A stretch of DNA of 64,000 bases from Spongiimicrobium salis (GCF_043678055.1 NZ_JBHEQA010000009.1:62001-126000), one strand, 5' to 3'; shown: positions 1 to 7,979, numbered from the stretch's first letter. Numbers and translations are program-made. The notes: a model not told the origin generated them from the sequence alone.

Positions 1-570
1 AAAGGGAAATGGGCCACTTTTTTTGGCAATGACCATCCCATAGTATTGGAATTGGGTTGTGGAAAGGGAGAATATACTATAGGATTGGCTAAACAAGATC
101 CCTCCAGAAATTATATTGGTATTGATATTAAAGGAGCCCGATTTTGGCGCGGGGCGAAAACAGCTTTAGAAGAAGGGATCGATAATGTAGGATTCTTAAG
201 AACACAAATTGAGTTGATAGATGCCTTGTTCGGGCCTCAGGAAATCGCTGAAATTTGGATTACTTTTCCGGATCCCCAGATAAAATACAAGCGCACAAAA
301 CACCGCCTTACCAATAGTTTTTTTCTAGAAAAATATAAGAAAATTTTACGCCCGGAAGGCGTGATCCACCTGAAAACGGATAGCGAGTTTATGCACGGAT
401 ATACGTTAGGGCTTTTACATGGTTTAGGTGCAGAAGTGGTGTATGCGAACCACGATGTCTATAAAAACGAGGGAAGCCCAAAGGAAGTTTTGGAGATTCA
501 GACATTCTATGAAAATCAGTATCTTGAAAAAGGAAAACCGATAACCTATATCCAATTTAGGATCAACTAA
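1..570 (+). CDS. trmB: tRNA (guanine-N7)-methyltransferase TrmB, 5' end cut by window edge
   Basis: This enzyme makes 7-methylguanosine at position 46 of tRNA using S-adenosylmethionine. The reading frame is open from base 1, and the residues before the first in-window start codon (KGKWATFFGN...) continue the family sequence, so the true start lies upstream of the window. The SAM-binding motif ELGCGKGEYT comes early, followed by GIDIKGARFWRG, and the family signature WITFPDPQIKYKRTKHRL follows mid-protein; both are typical of TrmB. The stop is 4 bases before the LysE-type gene, so the two are probably co-transcribed. The C-terminus (YIQFRIN) looks complete. The assignment is secure; only the missing N-terminus is unknown. 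Confidence 0.93.
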   Translation, partial: KGKWATFFGNDHPIVLELGCGKGEYTIGLAKQDPSRNYIGIDIKGARFWRGAKTALEEGIDNVGFLRTQIELIDALFGPQEIAEIWITFPDPQIKYKRTKHRLTNSFFLEKYKKILRPEGVIHLKTDSEFMHGYTLGLLHGLGAEVVYANHDVYKNEGSPKEVLEIQTFYENQYLEKGKPITYIQFRIN

Positions 571-574
571 ACCT

Positions 575-1204
575 ATGACGCATCTCCTTATACTTTTCTT
601 TGCCACTTTTTCTGCTGCATTTATGGCGACCGTACCCCCGGGACTGTTGAATATGAATGCCGCCAAGACTAGTGTGGAAAAAGGAAAACTCAACGGCATT
701 ATCTTTAGTTTGGGGGTTTCCAGCATGATTATGATCCAAGCCTATATTGCGGTAATGATTTCTAAATTTTTAGATAGAAATCCTGAGGTCATCGGTGTCC
801 TGTTAAAGATTGCCTTGCTGGTCTTTGCTTTTTTTGCCGTTTATTTTTTTATCAAAGCAAGAAAGAATACAACAGCCAAGAACAAAGAAGTGAAAATTAG
901 CAAAAGGAATAGCTTCTTTAAGGGAATGCTCCTTGCTGCGGTAAACTTATTGACCATCCCCTATTATAGCGGATTAAACGCGATGTGGAATGCCTCTGGC
1001 TGGATAAAATTTCAGGTATGGGATATTGTTACGTTTATTTTGGCTGCTGGTTTGGGGACCTTTGCCGTACTGTATCTCTATACCGTATATTTCTATAAAT
1101 TGGAAACGAAGAACCATGGTTTTTCCAAGAATTCCAACTATATATTGAGTGCCCTAATGCTTATTTTATTGATCATTACCATAATTCGAATATTTTACAG
1201 CTGA
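575..1204 (+). CDS. LysE/RhtB-type amino-acid exporter family membrane protein
   Basis: This is a 209-residue membrane protein of the LysE translocator type, a family that exports amino acids or related small molecules from the cytoplasm. The N-terminal segment carries the family-like pattern ATVPPGLLNMNAA, where PPG (PGP in many members) precedes a polar stretch. Hydrophobic helices follow at about residues 40-65, 70-95, 115-135, 145-170 and 185-208, which gives the expected six-helix layout. A charged loop (KARKNTTAKNKEVKISKRN) separates the two halves. It starts 4 bases after trmB and its stop overlaps the next start by one base, so the three genes look translationally coupled. The substrate cannot be read from sequence. 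Confidence 0.8.
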   Translation: MTHLLILFFATFSAAFMATVPPGLLNMNAAKTSVEKGKLNGIIFSLGVSSMIMIQAYIAVMISKFLDRNPEVIGVLLKIALLVFAFFAVYFFIKARKNTTAKNKEVKISKRNSFFKGMLLAAVNLLTIPYYSGLNAMWNASGWIKFQVWDIVTFILAAGLGTFAVLYLYTVYFYKLETKNHGFSKNSNYILSALMLILLIITIIRIFYS

Positions 1205-1539
1205 TGAAACCCGAAAACAAGAATTTCTTTCAAAAAACCTATGAAGTAGCACGTCTGATTCCCTATGGAAAAGTAACCACCTATGGTGCCATTGCCAAAT
1301 ATCTGGGAGCGGCAAGGAGTGCTCGCATGGTAGGTTGGGCGATGAACGGAGCTGGAGGTATGGAAGATGTGCCGGCGCATAGAGTGGTCAATAGAAAGGG
1401 ATTGCTAACGGGAAAACACCATTTTGAAGGCACTAATCTTATGCAACAACTTTTGGAAAACGAAGGCATTGAAGTGGTGGACAATCAAATTGTGGATATG
1501 GAGCGTTATTTTTGGGATCCAGCCTTGGAACTACAATAA
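1204..1539 (+). CDS. Alkyltransferase-like (ATL) protein of the MGMT family, no catalytic cysteine
   Basis: This 111-residue protein matches the DNA-binding domain of O6-alkylguanine-DNA alkyltransferases: an N-terminal helix, the winged-helix segment IPYGKVTTYGAIAKYLG, and RSARMVGWAMNG, which carries the arginine-finger region. The active-site motif PCHRV is PAHRV here, so the acceptor cysteine is alanine and direct dealkylation should be impossible. Known ATL proteins bind O6-alkylguanine, flip it out and hand the lesion to nucleotide excision repair. That role is inferred here. The ATG overlaps the last base of the LysE-type stop codon. The lack of the N-terminal MGMT domain agrees with the ATL assignment. 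Confidence 0.85.
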   Translation: MKPENKNFFQKTYEVARLIPYGKVTTYGAIAKYLGAARSARMVGWAMNGAGGMEDVPAHRVVNRKGLLTGKHHFEGTNLMQQLLENEGIEVVDNQIVDMERYFWDPALELQ

Positions 1540-1614
1540 ATAAAAGGGAGCTACTGCTTTTTTTGTCCATATCTTTTATACATTCCTTAACTTCTTAATC
1601 TCAGCCCTATACCC

Positions 1615-1622
1615 TATCTTTG
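1615..1622 (+). promoter_or_regulatory. Bacteroidetes-type -7 element upstream of mrp
   Basis: TATCTTTG is an exact match to the TAnnTTTG -7 element, 41 bases before the mrp start. No clear TTG -33 box is seen 17-23 bases further upstream, so this is a partial match. It would give a leader of about 30 nucleotides. Confidence 0.5.
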
Positions 1623-1662
1623 TGGTGTAGAATTAGTTTGAATAAACGGAAACCTTAGCTAA

Positions 1663-2805
1663 ATGAAATTAGATAAGAAGGAGGTTCTCAAAGCCTTGGA
1701 ACAAATTACGGTTCCGGGTGAGGGAAAGAATATGGTAGAGAGTGGAGCCGTGACCAATGTCATGGTTTTCGGTGATGAAGTTGTTGTAGATATTACTATT
1801 GGGAATCATAGCTTGCAAGCTCGGAAAAAAACGGAGGTTGAAATCCTTAAGATCATCCATGCGCGGGTGTATGAGAAAGCCAAAGTAACGGTAAATGTAA
1901 AGGTAGATGTAAAGGCGGCAAAACCTAAGGTCAATGAGATTAAAGGGAAAGCTATTCCGGGAATAAAAAATATTATTGCTGTTGCTTCTGGAAAAGGAGG
2001 CGTAGGAAAATCTACAGTAACGGCGAATCTAGCGGTTTCCTTGGCCAAAATGGGCTTTAAAGTGGGATTGTTGGATGCGGATATCTATGGGCCTTCTGCC
2101 CCAATAATGTTCGATGTGGTTCATGAAAAACCTTTGGCTACCAATGTCGGCGGAAAATCTAAAATGAAACCCATAGAGAGCCATGGGGTTAAAATTTTAT
2201 CCATAGGCTTTTTTACCCAACCCAATCAGGCGGTGATTTGGCGTGGTCCAATGGCCTCGAAGGCCTTGAACCAAATGATTTTTGATGCAGATTGGGGAGA
2301 AATAGATTTTATGCTACTGGACCTGCCACCGGGTACCGGAGATATTCACTTGAGTATTATGCAGGCATTACCAGTGACGGGTGCCGTGATTGTAAGTACC
2401 CCGCAAGAAGTAGCTCTGGCTGATGCTCGAAAAGGAGTGGCCATGTTCCAACAAGAAGCTATCAACGTACCTGTACTAGGAATTATTGAAAATATGGCTT
2501 ATTTTACTCCGGAAGAGCTTCCGGATAATAAATATTATATTTTTGGAAAAGAAGGTGCCAAGCACTTGGCAGAAGATGTAAATATTCCTTTCCTTGGAGA
2601 AATTCCACTAGTGCAAAGTATTCGTGAGGCAGGAGATGTTGGTAGGCCGGCCGCTTTACAAACGGCAACGCCAATTGAACATGCATTTGAGGCGCTTACG
2701 CGTAGCGTAGTACAGGAAGTAGTCCTGAGAAATAGAACATTGCCCGCTACAGAGGCTATTAAAATAACAACGATGGCAGGGTGTGCACCTGTTAAAAAGA
2801 AATAA
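1663..2805 (+). CDS. mrp: Mrp/NBP35-family iron-sulfur cluster carrier ATPase
   Basis: This 380-residue P-loop ATPase carries iron-sulfur clusters to target proteins in the cytosol. Residues 1-90 form the N-terminal DUF59/MIP18-like domain common in long Mrp proteins. The deviant Walker A GKGGVGKS is at residues 110-117, followed by LLDADIYGPS and LDLPPGTGD. A typical Mrp has a CxxC motif binding the bridging cluster; no CxxC is evident in the region after ENMAYF, where PEELPDNKYYIFG stands instead. This variant is seen in Bacteroidetes Mrp proteins as far as I recall. The NifU-domain gene starts 3 bases after the stop, which supports joint work in Fe-S assembly. Confidence 0.9.
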   Translation: MKLDKKEVLKALEQITVPGEGKNMVESGAVTNVMVFGDEVVVDITIGNHSLQARKKTEVEILKIIHARVYEKAKVTVNVKVDVKAAKPKVNEIKGKAIPGIKNIIAVASGKGGVGKSTVTANLAVSLAKMGFKVGLLDADIYGPSAPIMFDVVHEKPLATNVGGKSKMKPIESHGVKILSIGFFTQPNQAVIWRGPMASKALNQMIFDADWGEIDFMLLDLPPGTGDIHLSIMQALPVTGAVIVSTPQEVALADARKGVAMFQQEAINVPVLGIIENMAYFTPEELPDNKYYIFGKEGAKHLAEDVNIPFLGEIPLVQSIREAGDVGRPAALQTATPIEHAFEALTRSVVQEVVLRNRTLPATEAIKITTMAGCAPVKKK

Positions 2806-2808
2806 AAA

Positions 2809-3051
2809 ATGACAGCAGAGGAAACTAAAGCTAATATTGAAAAGGCATTGGACGAAATCCGCCCTTTCTTACAAAGCGACGGAGGAGACATCTCATTGAT
2901 TTCCATAGATAATAATGATACTTCTGTAAAGGTCCGCTTAGAAGGAGCCTGTGTAGGGTGTAGTGTAAATCAAATGACGTTAAAAAGTGGTGTGGAAATG
3001 ACCATTAAAAAATACGCCCCACAGATCGAAGAAGTGATCAATGTGTCATAA
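2809..3051 (+). CDS. NifU C-terminal domain Fe-S scaffold protein (NfuA-like)
   Basis: This is an 80-residue protein that is almost exactly one NifU C-terminal domain. The motif GACVGCSVNQMTLKSGVE contains the CxxC pair (C48 and C51) that binds a bridging [4Fe-4S] cluster between two subunits. The opening (ALDEIRPFLQSDGGDISL) is the usual family start. It lies 3 bases after mrp, so the pair form a small Fe-S maturation operon. The reading is unambiguous; whether it acts as scaffold or carrier is inferred from the family. Confidence 0.9.
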   Translation: MTAEETKANIEKALDEIRPFLQSDGGDISLISIDNNDTSVKVRLEGACVGCSVNQMTLKSGVEMTIKKYAPQIEEVINVS

Positions 3052-3185
3052 CGAATACTTTCCATGAAAAAGGTATAAGCATGTAGTCTTGTATCTTTTT
3101 TTGATATTCCATCAATTTAGAAAATGAATTTGTAAGGATTTCTTCCTGAATAGGACTTTAGGATAATCGAAATAATGATAAATGC

Positions 3186-3515
3186 ATGTCTGACGTAAAA
3201 ATTAAAATAAAAGATAGAGAAGGGGTTGTTCATGAGGTAGAGGCACCTACGGATATGAATATGAATGTGATGGAATTGGTCCGGGCATATGAACTTGCTC
3301 CCGAAGGTACCATTGGTGTATGTGGGGGAATGGCCATGTGTGCTTCCTGTCAATGTTATGTGCAAAGTGAACATGCACTTCCTGAAAAATCTGATGATGA
3401 AGATGCCATGCTGGCCGAAGCCTTTTATGTGGAAGATAATAGCCGCTTAGGGTGCCAACTGCATATTTCGGAAGAAATGGACGGATTGGAAATTGAATTG
3501 GCTCCGGAAAGCTAG
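3186..3515 (+). CDS. [2Fe-2S] ferredoxin, adrenodoxin-like
   Basis: This is a 109-residue soluble electron carrier with one [2Fe-2S] cluster. Cysteines at 46, 52, 55 and 90 give the spacing CX5CX2C then C after 34 residues, as in vertebrate/bacterial adrenodoxin-type ferredoxins used in Fe-S assembly and with P450s. An extra cysteine sits at 57. The segment around them reads GVCGGMAMCASCQC. The gene is 134 bases after the NifU-domain gene and is closed by a strong terminator, so it may have its own promoter. Its position beside mrp and the NifU-type gene suggests a role in Fe-S biogenesis. Confidence 0.9.
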   Translation: MSDVKIKIKDREGVVHEVEAPTDMNMNVMELVRAYELAPEGTIGVCGGMAMCASCQCYVQSEHALPEKSDDEDAMLAEAFYVEDNSRLGCQLHISEEMDGLEIELAPES

Positions 3516-3541
3516 CCTGAAAAAAAATATAATGTAAAAAG

Positions 3542-3571
3542 CCCCTAAGCAATACTGTTTAGGGGTTTTTT
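3542..3571. terminator. Bidirectional rho-independent terminator
   Basis: A 7-bp stem CCCCTAA/TTAGGGG (3542-3548 and 3559-3565) with a 10-base loop is followed by six T on the + strand and preceded by five A, so it can act for both the ferredoxin gene and the convergent lipoprotein gene. Confidence 0.85.
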
Positions 3572-3595
3572 ACGCTATGGAATCAGCGTTCTACC

Positions 3596-4741
3596 TTATT
3601 CGGTATAGATAAGACTTACACCCGAAAGACTAGTTCTGCCACTCCCTGCGACTCTGCGCCAGCTACTTGGAGGGATGGTCTGGTTTCTGGGAATGTTGCG
3701 AAAGGCAGTGTTGTAACTCACCGTAATACCATTTCCATTGTCATTTTCATAAGCAACGACCAATGTAGTTCCGTCTGATGCAATAGTAGCCGGCTGGTCC
3801 GTAGTTGTGCCTATGCTTACAAAGGAAACAAAACCAATGGGGTTGGAACCATTGATCCATTTCCCAATAGATAGATTTCTGGTTCTTGAGGAAATTCTTC
3901 TGTCTTCGAATAGGATATAGATGATATCATCCACAGCAACCACATCTATATTCCTTGGGGCAACATTTAAGCCTAAGCCATCTCTCGTTACTCTCGAAAA
4001 ATTAATACCATCAGTGCTCGAAGAAACAGAAATACTGCTGTTGGTCAAAGAGACCAAAAACAATCTATTTCCCAGTACCACAACATCAAAGGCAAGATAG
4101 GAATTGGCATCCGAGATAGGTCTGTTCCCTACCCAATTGGTTCCATTGGAGGTGCTATTATAATAGATTCGGTTAGACGAACCATTGTGATGGTATACAA
4201 ATAGGCGACCATTGAATTCAACGGTTTTAATGGTGCCGGAAGTTCGTGCTCCGGTGGGAATGGATCGGTCTCGTGTAAAATTTCGTCCATCTCTGGAAAA
4301 AGAATAAAAAATAGTGTTCGATGTCCTCCCTTGATGGACGACGGCTACTCGGTTTCCAAATTGAGTAGCAGAGATACTTTGGTCGTCCAGACGATTGTTT
4401 CCATTGGTGTTCACGCTTCCCGACCAATTTCCTCTTCCGCTAGAACTTGATGAAGTGAAGATATTATCGCCGCTGTTGCCGCGATGGTAATAGCGAAACC
4501 GTGAAGATAAGGAGGGCGGGGTAGATGTTCCACCACTGCCAGGATCGGTAGGGTCCGTAGGGTCAAACAGGATAATGTCCTCGTCACAGCTGCCCGTTCC
4601 ATCATCGATACAGGCACTGAACGCATGCGCTTCCCCTTCAAATTCGGCAGCATCTTCTTTGCTGCAATTCGTGAAAACTAATGCTAGGGACATCAGTGTA
4701 AGAGCGCATACGATTTTTTTTAAATTTTGATTTCTTTTCAT
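3596..4741 (-). CDS. Putative lipoprotein with a beta-propeller (BNR/sialidase-like) domain
   Basis: This is a 381-residue secreted lipoprotein of unknown function. The start is placed at 4741 because the protein then begins MKRNQNLKK, a hydrophobic stretch, and a Bacteroidetes lipobox FTNC with the lipidated cysteine at residue 26; the frame is open further upstream but that extension has no signal. A low-complexity linker (PTDPTDPGSGG) follows. From about residue 75 onward there are five or more repeating units of roughly 50 residues with patterns such as NRVAVVHQG...IFYSFSRDGRNF and GRLFVYHHNG...IYYNSTSNGTNW. These resemble Asp-box/BNR blades of a sialidase-like propeller. No catalytic residues could be assigned. 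It would face outward from the outer membrane or periplasm. Confidence 0.75.
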   Translation of the reverse strand: MKRNQNLKKIVCALTLMSLALVFTNCSKEDAAEFEGEAHAFSACIDDGTGSCDEDIILFDPTDPTDPGSGGTSTPPSLSSRFRYYHRGNSGDNIFTSSSSSGRGNWSGSVNTNGNNRLDDQSISATQFGNRVAVVHQGRTSNTIFYSFSRDGRNFTRDRSIPTGARTSGTIKTVEFNGRLFVYHHNGSSNRIYYNSTSNGTNWVGNRPISDANSYLAFDVVVLGNRLFLVSLTNSSISVSSSTDGINFSRVTRDGLGLNVAPRNIDVVAVDDIIYILFEDRRISSRTRNLSIGKWINGSNPIGFVSFVSIGTTTDQPATIASDGTTLVVAYENDNGNGITVSYNTAFRNIPRNQTIPPSSWRRVAGSGRTSLSGVSLIYTE

Positions 4742-5124
4742 AGTATATAGAATTATTGATTCCAGCGTATTTTTTACTCCATTTTTTAATGGAGTACAGC
4801 AGCTAAAAGTATTTAATAATTCTAGTGGAGGCCATTTGTCCCAGGTCAAAGGGATTTTTTGAAGTGTATTGAGGACCAAATTGATGGAGATGACCGTAAA
4901 TCCCATGCTATTGGGATAAATTACCTTGTAAAGGGATGAATGGAACGCTTTAAAAAAGGTTGCTCCAGTACTTTTTTTATTGGAGCTTTTACAAAAAATG
5001 TAGCATAGGTGTTTTAATCCCTGATTGGCATTTTTACAATTGTAGCAAATCAGGGATTACCATTTGATTAAAGGAAAATTGTTTTCATTTAATCAAAAAA
5101 TGTTTGTTAAGGATTTCTATTGTC
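4742..5124. other. Intergenic region with three inverted repeats, no supported gene
   Basis: No coding sequence is supported here. Three dyads are visible: a 9-bp hairpin at 4775-4796 (listed separately), GCTCCA/TGGAGC at 4962-4967 and 4981-4986, and an 11-bp repeat at 5016-5026 and 5048-5058. The last two lie downstream of the small peptide gene on the - strand and may end or stabilise its transcript. Neither has a clean T run. Confidence 0.5.
4775..4796. repeat. Perfect 9-bp hairpin in the lipoprotein gene leader
   Basis: TACTCCATT and AATGGAGTA (4775-4783 and 4788-4796) pair around a TTTT loop. The hairpin lies 34 bases upstream of the lipoprotein start on the - strand, in its expected 5' leader, so it could affect translation or transcript stability. 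Its role is unknown. Confidence 0.55.
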
Positions 5125-5298
5125 TTAACAATCATAACAAACTCCGTCAGAACAGAATCCTTGACTGCCATCTGGAGTGTCAAAACAGGTACATCCTTCG
5201 GTTAATGCTGTGCATACAAAAACAACGCCACCACCTTTTATAGTTAGTTGTTCTTTTCTGTTTAATGCTTTTCCTAGATTTAAAACTTTTTTTAACAT
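5125..5298 (-). CDS. Small Cys-rich peptide with a double-glycine leader (putative RiPP/bacteriocin-like precursor)
   Basis: This is a 57-residue open frame with an ATG at 5298. The N-terminus MLKKVLNLGKALNRKEQ, followed by LTIKGGG, matches the leader style of Bacteroidetes double-glycine precursor peptides, which are exported and trimmed after the GG by C39 peptidase-containing ABC transporters. After the GG at 22-23 the core holds six cysteines (29, 36, 38, 49, 54, 57) and acidic residues, with the pattern EGCTCFD...GFCSDGVCYDC. No modification enzyme or peptidase transporter is beside it, so it would rely on distant genes or be an orphan. The leader resemblance is seen; processing and activity are inferred. 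Chance is unlikely given the clean leader in a region otherwise empty of genes. Confidence 0.75.
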   Translation of the reverse strand: MLKKVLNLGKALNRKEQLTIKGGGVVFVCTALTEGCTCFDTPDGSQGFCSDGVCYDC

Positions 5299-5857
5299 GG
5301 ATTAAAAATTTGTCAGTGAATTAAAAGTCACGAACATTTTGAGACACTCGTGATTTGTGTCTGTCCTTGCAAGGTTTTTTTATTTATTTTAAGTCGCCAT
5401 GGTGACATTCTGGATACCCTAAAGCGAACAATTTAATGTGAATGTTAGAAAGCGTATGCGGTATTAATTTCTCTATTTGGATCGAGAGAAGAGAATCTCA
5501 ATAGCTGAAATCTTCTTCGGACATTTGGACTATAGCAGTAGGCTTATTTTGGATACTCAAAATGGTATGTCACAAAATAAATGTTCTTTCTGCTCAATAC
5601 ATGGGTAATCAAGTTTGTAAAGTTCTTCTTTAATCTAAAGCTATCGCTGTAGAAAATACCACTCTAATGTAGTATTTTATTTATAACAATTAAATATTTT
5701 AACTACGAAAACAAAAAAATTATGATTTTTTTAATAGATGTTGAAGACTAAAAGCCCATATCATTTTAAGTAAGAATGAAAATGGTTCTAAACATATCAT
5801 TCGTACCCTAGGGAAAATTAGAATCTGGGCAATTTGCATTAGGGCCAAATTTGGGGA
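5299..5857. other. Gene-poor AT-rich stretch
   Basis: About 560 bases between the small peptide gene and a long inverted repeat. I found no supported gene on either strand and no convincing promoter; the peptide gene's promoter should lie in the left end of this stretch. Confidence 0.5.
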
Positions 5858-5919
5858 CAAAATAGAATTCCTAGGCCTTACTTCTTAACTAAGAAGTAAG
5901 GCCTAGGAATTCTATTTTG
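5858..5919 (-). terminator. Perfect 30-bp inverted repeat, likely terminator of the acyl-CoA dehydrogenase gene
   Basis: Two 30-base arms (5858-5887 and 5890-5919) are exact reverse complements separated by only two bases. The hairpin starts 12 bases past the stop of the acyl-CoA dehydrogenase gene on the - strand. The T-rich end (ATTTTG) is inside the stem rather than after it, so it differs from a textbook terminator. Termination or 3'-end protection is inferred; a small mobile palindrome is possible. Confidence 0.65.
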
Positions 5920-5931
5920 AAGCAATACTTT

Positions 5932-7110
5932 TTACTTAAAAGCGCTATGCCCCGTAATATCAAATCCAGTAATCAGTAAATGGATATCGTGGGTACCTTC
6001 ATAAGTAATGACACTTTCGAGATTCATACTATGACGCATAATGCTATATTCCCCTGTGATTCCCATACCTCCTAGAACTTGTCGTGCTTCACGGGCTATT
6101 TTTATAGCCATATCTACATTATTTCGTTTTGCCATGGATATTTGCGCTGTGGTGGCCTTCCCCTCATTTTTTAATTGCCCTAGACGGAAAGCGAGCAATT
6201 GGGCCTTGGTAATTTCCGTAATCATTTCGGCCAATTTCTTCTGTTGCAATTGTGTTGCTGCAATAGGTTTTCCAAACTGAATGCGTTCTTTGGCATAACG
6301 CAAAGCGGTGTCATAGCAATCCATTGCTGCGCCAATAGCACCCCAAGCAATGCCAAATCGTGCGGAATCCAAACACTCTAAGGGAGCTCCAAGGCCATTT
6401 TTTCCAGGCAACAGATTTTCTTTGGGAACTTTTACATTGTCAAAGATAAGCTCTCCGGTCGCGGATGCCCTTAAGGACCATTTGTTATGGGTTTCCGGAG
6501 TAGAGAAACCTTCCATTCCCCGCTCTACGATCAATCCATGAATACGGCCCTCCTCATTTTTAGCCCATACTACGGCAATATCACAAAAGGGGGAATTGGA
6601 AATCCATAGTTTTGCCCCATTGAGTAGGTAGTGATCTCCTTTGTCCTTAAAATTTGTGGTCATGCCACCCGGATTGGAACCATGATCGGGTTCTGTTAGG
6701 CCAAAAGATCCCATGAATTCTCCAGTAGCCAATTTGGGTAAATATTTTTTGCGTTGCTCTTCGGTTCCGTAGGCATAAATGGGATACATGACCAAGGAAG
6801 ATTGTACAGAGGCTGTAGATCGCACCCCGCTATCGCCCCGTTCTATTTCCTGCATGATAAGACCATAACTGATCTGATCTAATCCCGCACCTCCATATTC
6901 CTCTGGAATGTATGGACCAAATGCCCCAATATCTGCGAGTCCACCGATGATTTGTTTTGGAAATTCAGCACGTTGCGCAAAATCTTCAATAATGGGGGAA
7001 ACATCACGTTTGACCCATTGACGGGCCGCATCGCGAATCAATTTATGTTCTTCGGAAAGTAAATCATCTAAGAGATAGTAATCTGGAGCTTCAAACAAAT
7101 CAGGTCTCAT
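5932..7110 (-). CDS. Acyl-CoA dehydrogenase, glutaryl-CoA dehydrogenase-like
   Basis: This is a 392-residue FAD flavoenzyme that oxidises a CoA thioester; the closest family by eye is glutaryl-CoA dehydrogenase (lysine/tryptophan breakdown). The N-terminal helical domain (EEHKLIRDAARQWVK) leads to the FAD/substrate-contact segment GSFGLTEPDHGSNPGGM and then LWISNSPF. The C-terminal domain has RIQFGKPIAATQ and the catalytic-base region VITYEGTHDIH, with the likely catalytic glutamate at residue 371. Placement of Glu in YEGTHDIH fits the GCDH group. It stands alone, with its own -7 element upstream and a very long hairpin downstream. Glutaryl-CoA as substrate is inferred; another short-chain acyl-CoA remains possible. 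Confidence 0.85.
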   Translation of the reverse strand: MRPDLFEAPDYYLLDDLLSEEHKLIRDAARQWVKRDVSPIIEDFAQRAEFPKQIIGGLADIGAFGPYIPEEYGGAGLDQISYGLIMQEIERGDSGVRSTASVQSSLVMYPIYAYGTEEQRKKYLPKLATGEFMGSFGLTEPDHGSNPGGMTTNFKDKGDHYLLNGAKLWISNSPFCDIAVVWAKNEEGRIHGLIVERGMEGFSTPETHNKWSLRASATGELIFDNVKVPKENLLPGKNGLGAPLECLDSARFGIAWGAIGAAMDCYDTALRYAKERIQFGKPIAATQLQQKKLAEMITEITKAQLLAFRLGQLKNEGKATTAQISMAKRNNVDMAIKIAREARQVLGGMGITGEYSIMRHSMNLESVITYEGTHDIHLLITGFDITGHSAFK

Positions 7111-7199
7111 GGAAAGGGTTTTAATGTTAACTTTTGTATAGCATCGCTTTTAAAGAATTCGCAATAATAGCTGCAAATTTTGTAAAAAAGCAATTTTTT

Positions 7200-7207
7200 C
7201 AAAGGTA
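7200..7207 (-). promoter_or_regulatory. Bacteroidetes-type -7 element for the acyl-CoA dehydrogenase gene
   Basis: On the - strand TACCTTTG matches TAnnTTTG exactly, 90 bases upstream of the acyl-CoA dehydrogenase start. No clear TTG box is seen at the expected distance, so support is partial. Confidence 0.4.
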
Positions 7208-7240
7208 GTTAAAGGAAAAATAATGACATATGCATGAATG

Positions 7241-7978
7241 TCACATTTTTAAATAAAAATCCTTGGTCAGGGCAATATATTCTGGAGTATATTGGTGACG
7301 CTCCAGTTCAATGGTCAATTCTTGGACTATTGGCGTTTTTTCAAGCCGATGAAATTCCAATAAGGACCTTTTTGTAGGAGCCCCTGCATGGCCTTTGACT
7401 CGGGTTATCCTTTTAGGAAAAAGCTGCAATGCTTTGGCCAGTGCAAGGAATTTCTCTTCTTCTTGATATGGTATTATGGTGGAGAAAACACCTAATGGGC
7501 TCAACAATTGTGCAACCCCTTGTAACAATGCTTCAAAGGGAAGCGCATCGTAAAATCGAGCAGTTTTTCTGGCAGCGTCTATTTGTTCCTCCGCTGCTTT
7601 TTCATTGGGAGGAAAATAGGGAGGATTGGAGACAATAAGATCGTAGTGTTCTTCAATTTCTTCTGTGAGTTCATCCAGCCCAGCATGATAACAAAAAAGA
7701 CGATCGGCCCAAGGAGAATTTTCAAAATTGGAGACACACTGTTCATAGGCTTCCGCGTCAATTTCAATGCCATCAATGATTTCGGCATGACTGCGTTGTG
7801 CCAACTGAAGGGCAATAACCCCTGTTCCTGCACCAATATCCAAAATGGAATTTGGATGGGTGTCAATAGCAGTCCAAGCACCCAATAACACGCCATCCGT
7901 ACCAATTTTCATAGCACAGCGGTCTTGATGAACGCTAAACTGTTTGAAAGTAAAAGGCTTGTTCAAAATCTTCAGCAT
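7241..7978 (-). CDS. trmN: tRNA1(Val) adenine-37 N6-methyltransferase (TrmN/YfiC)
   Basis: This 245-residue Rossmann-fold methyltransferase is of the YfiC/TrmN type, which methylates N6 of A37 in tRNA1(Val). The N-terminus FTFKQFSVHQDRCAMKIGTDGVLLGAW is characteristic of the family. The SAM-binding motif DIGAGTG is at residues 47-53 and the catalytic NPPY motif of N6-adenine methyltransferases at 118-121. It starts one base beyond the rimM stop and is third in an rpsP-rimM-trmN operon read leftward. All three products act on translation components. Confidence 0.88.
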   Translation of the reverse strand: MLKILNKPFTFKQFSVHQDRCAMKIGTDGVLLGAWTAIDTHPNSILDIGAGTGVIALQLAQRSHAEIIDGIEIDAEAYEQCVSNFENSPWADRLFCYHAGLDELTEEIEEHYDLIVSNPPYFPPNEKAAEEQIDAARKTARFYDALPFEALLQGVAQLLSPLGVFSTIIPYQEEEKFLALAKALQLFPKRITRVKGHAGAPTKRSLLEFHRLEKTPIVQELTIELERHQYTPEYIALTKDFYLKM

Positions 7979-7979
7979 C

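Noticed and set aside
4742..4906. N-terminal extension of the lipoprotein frame by 55 codons
   Set aside because: The extension has no signal sequence, whereas the internal ATG at 4741 gives a complete lipoprotein signal with FTNC.
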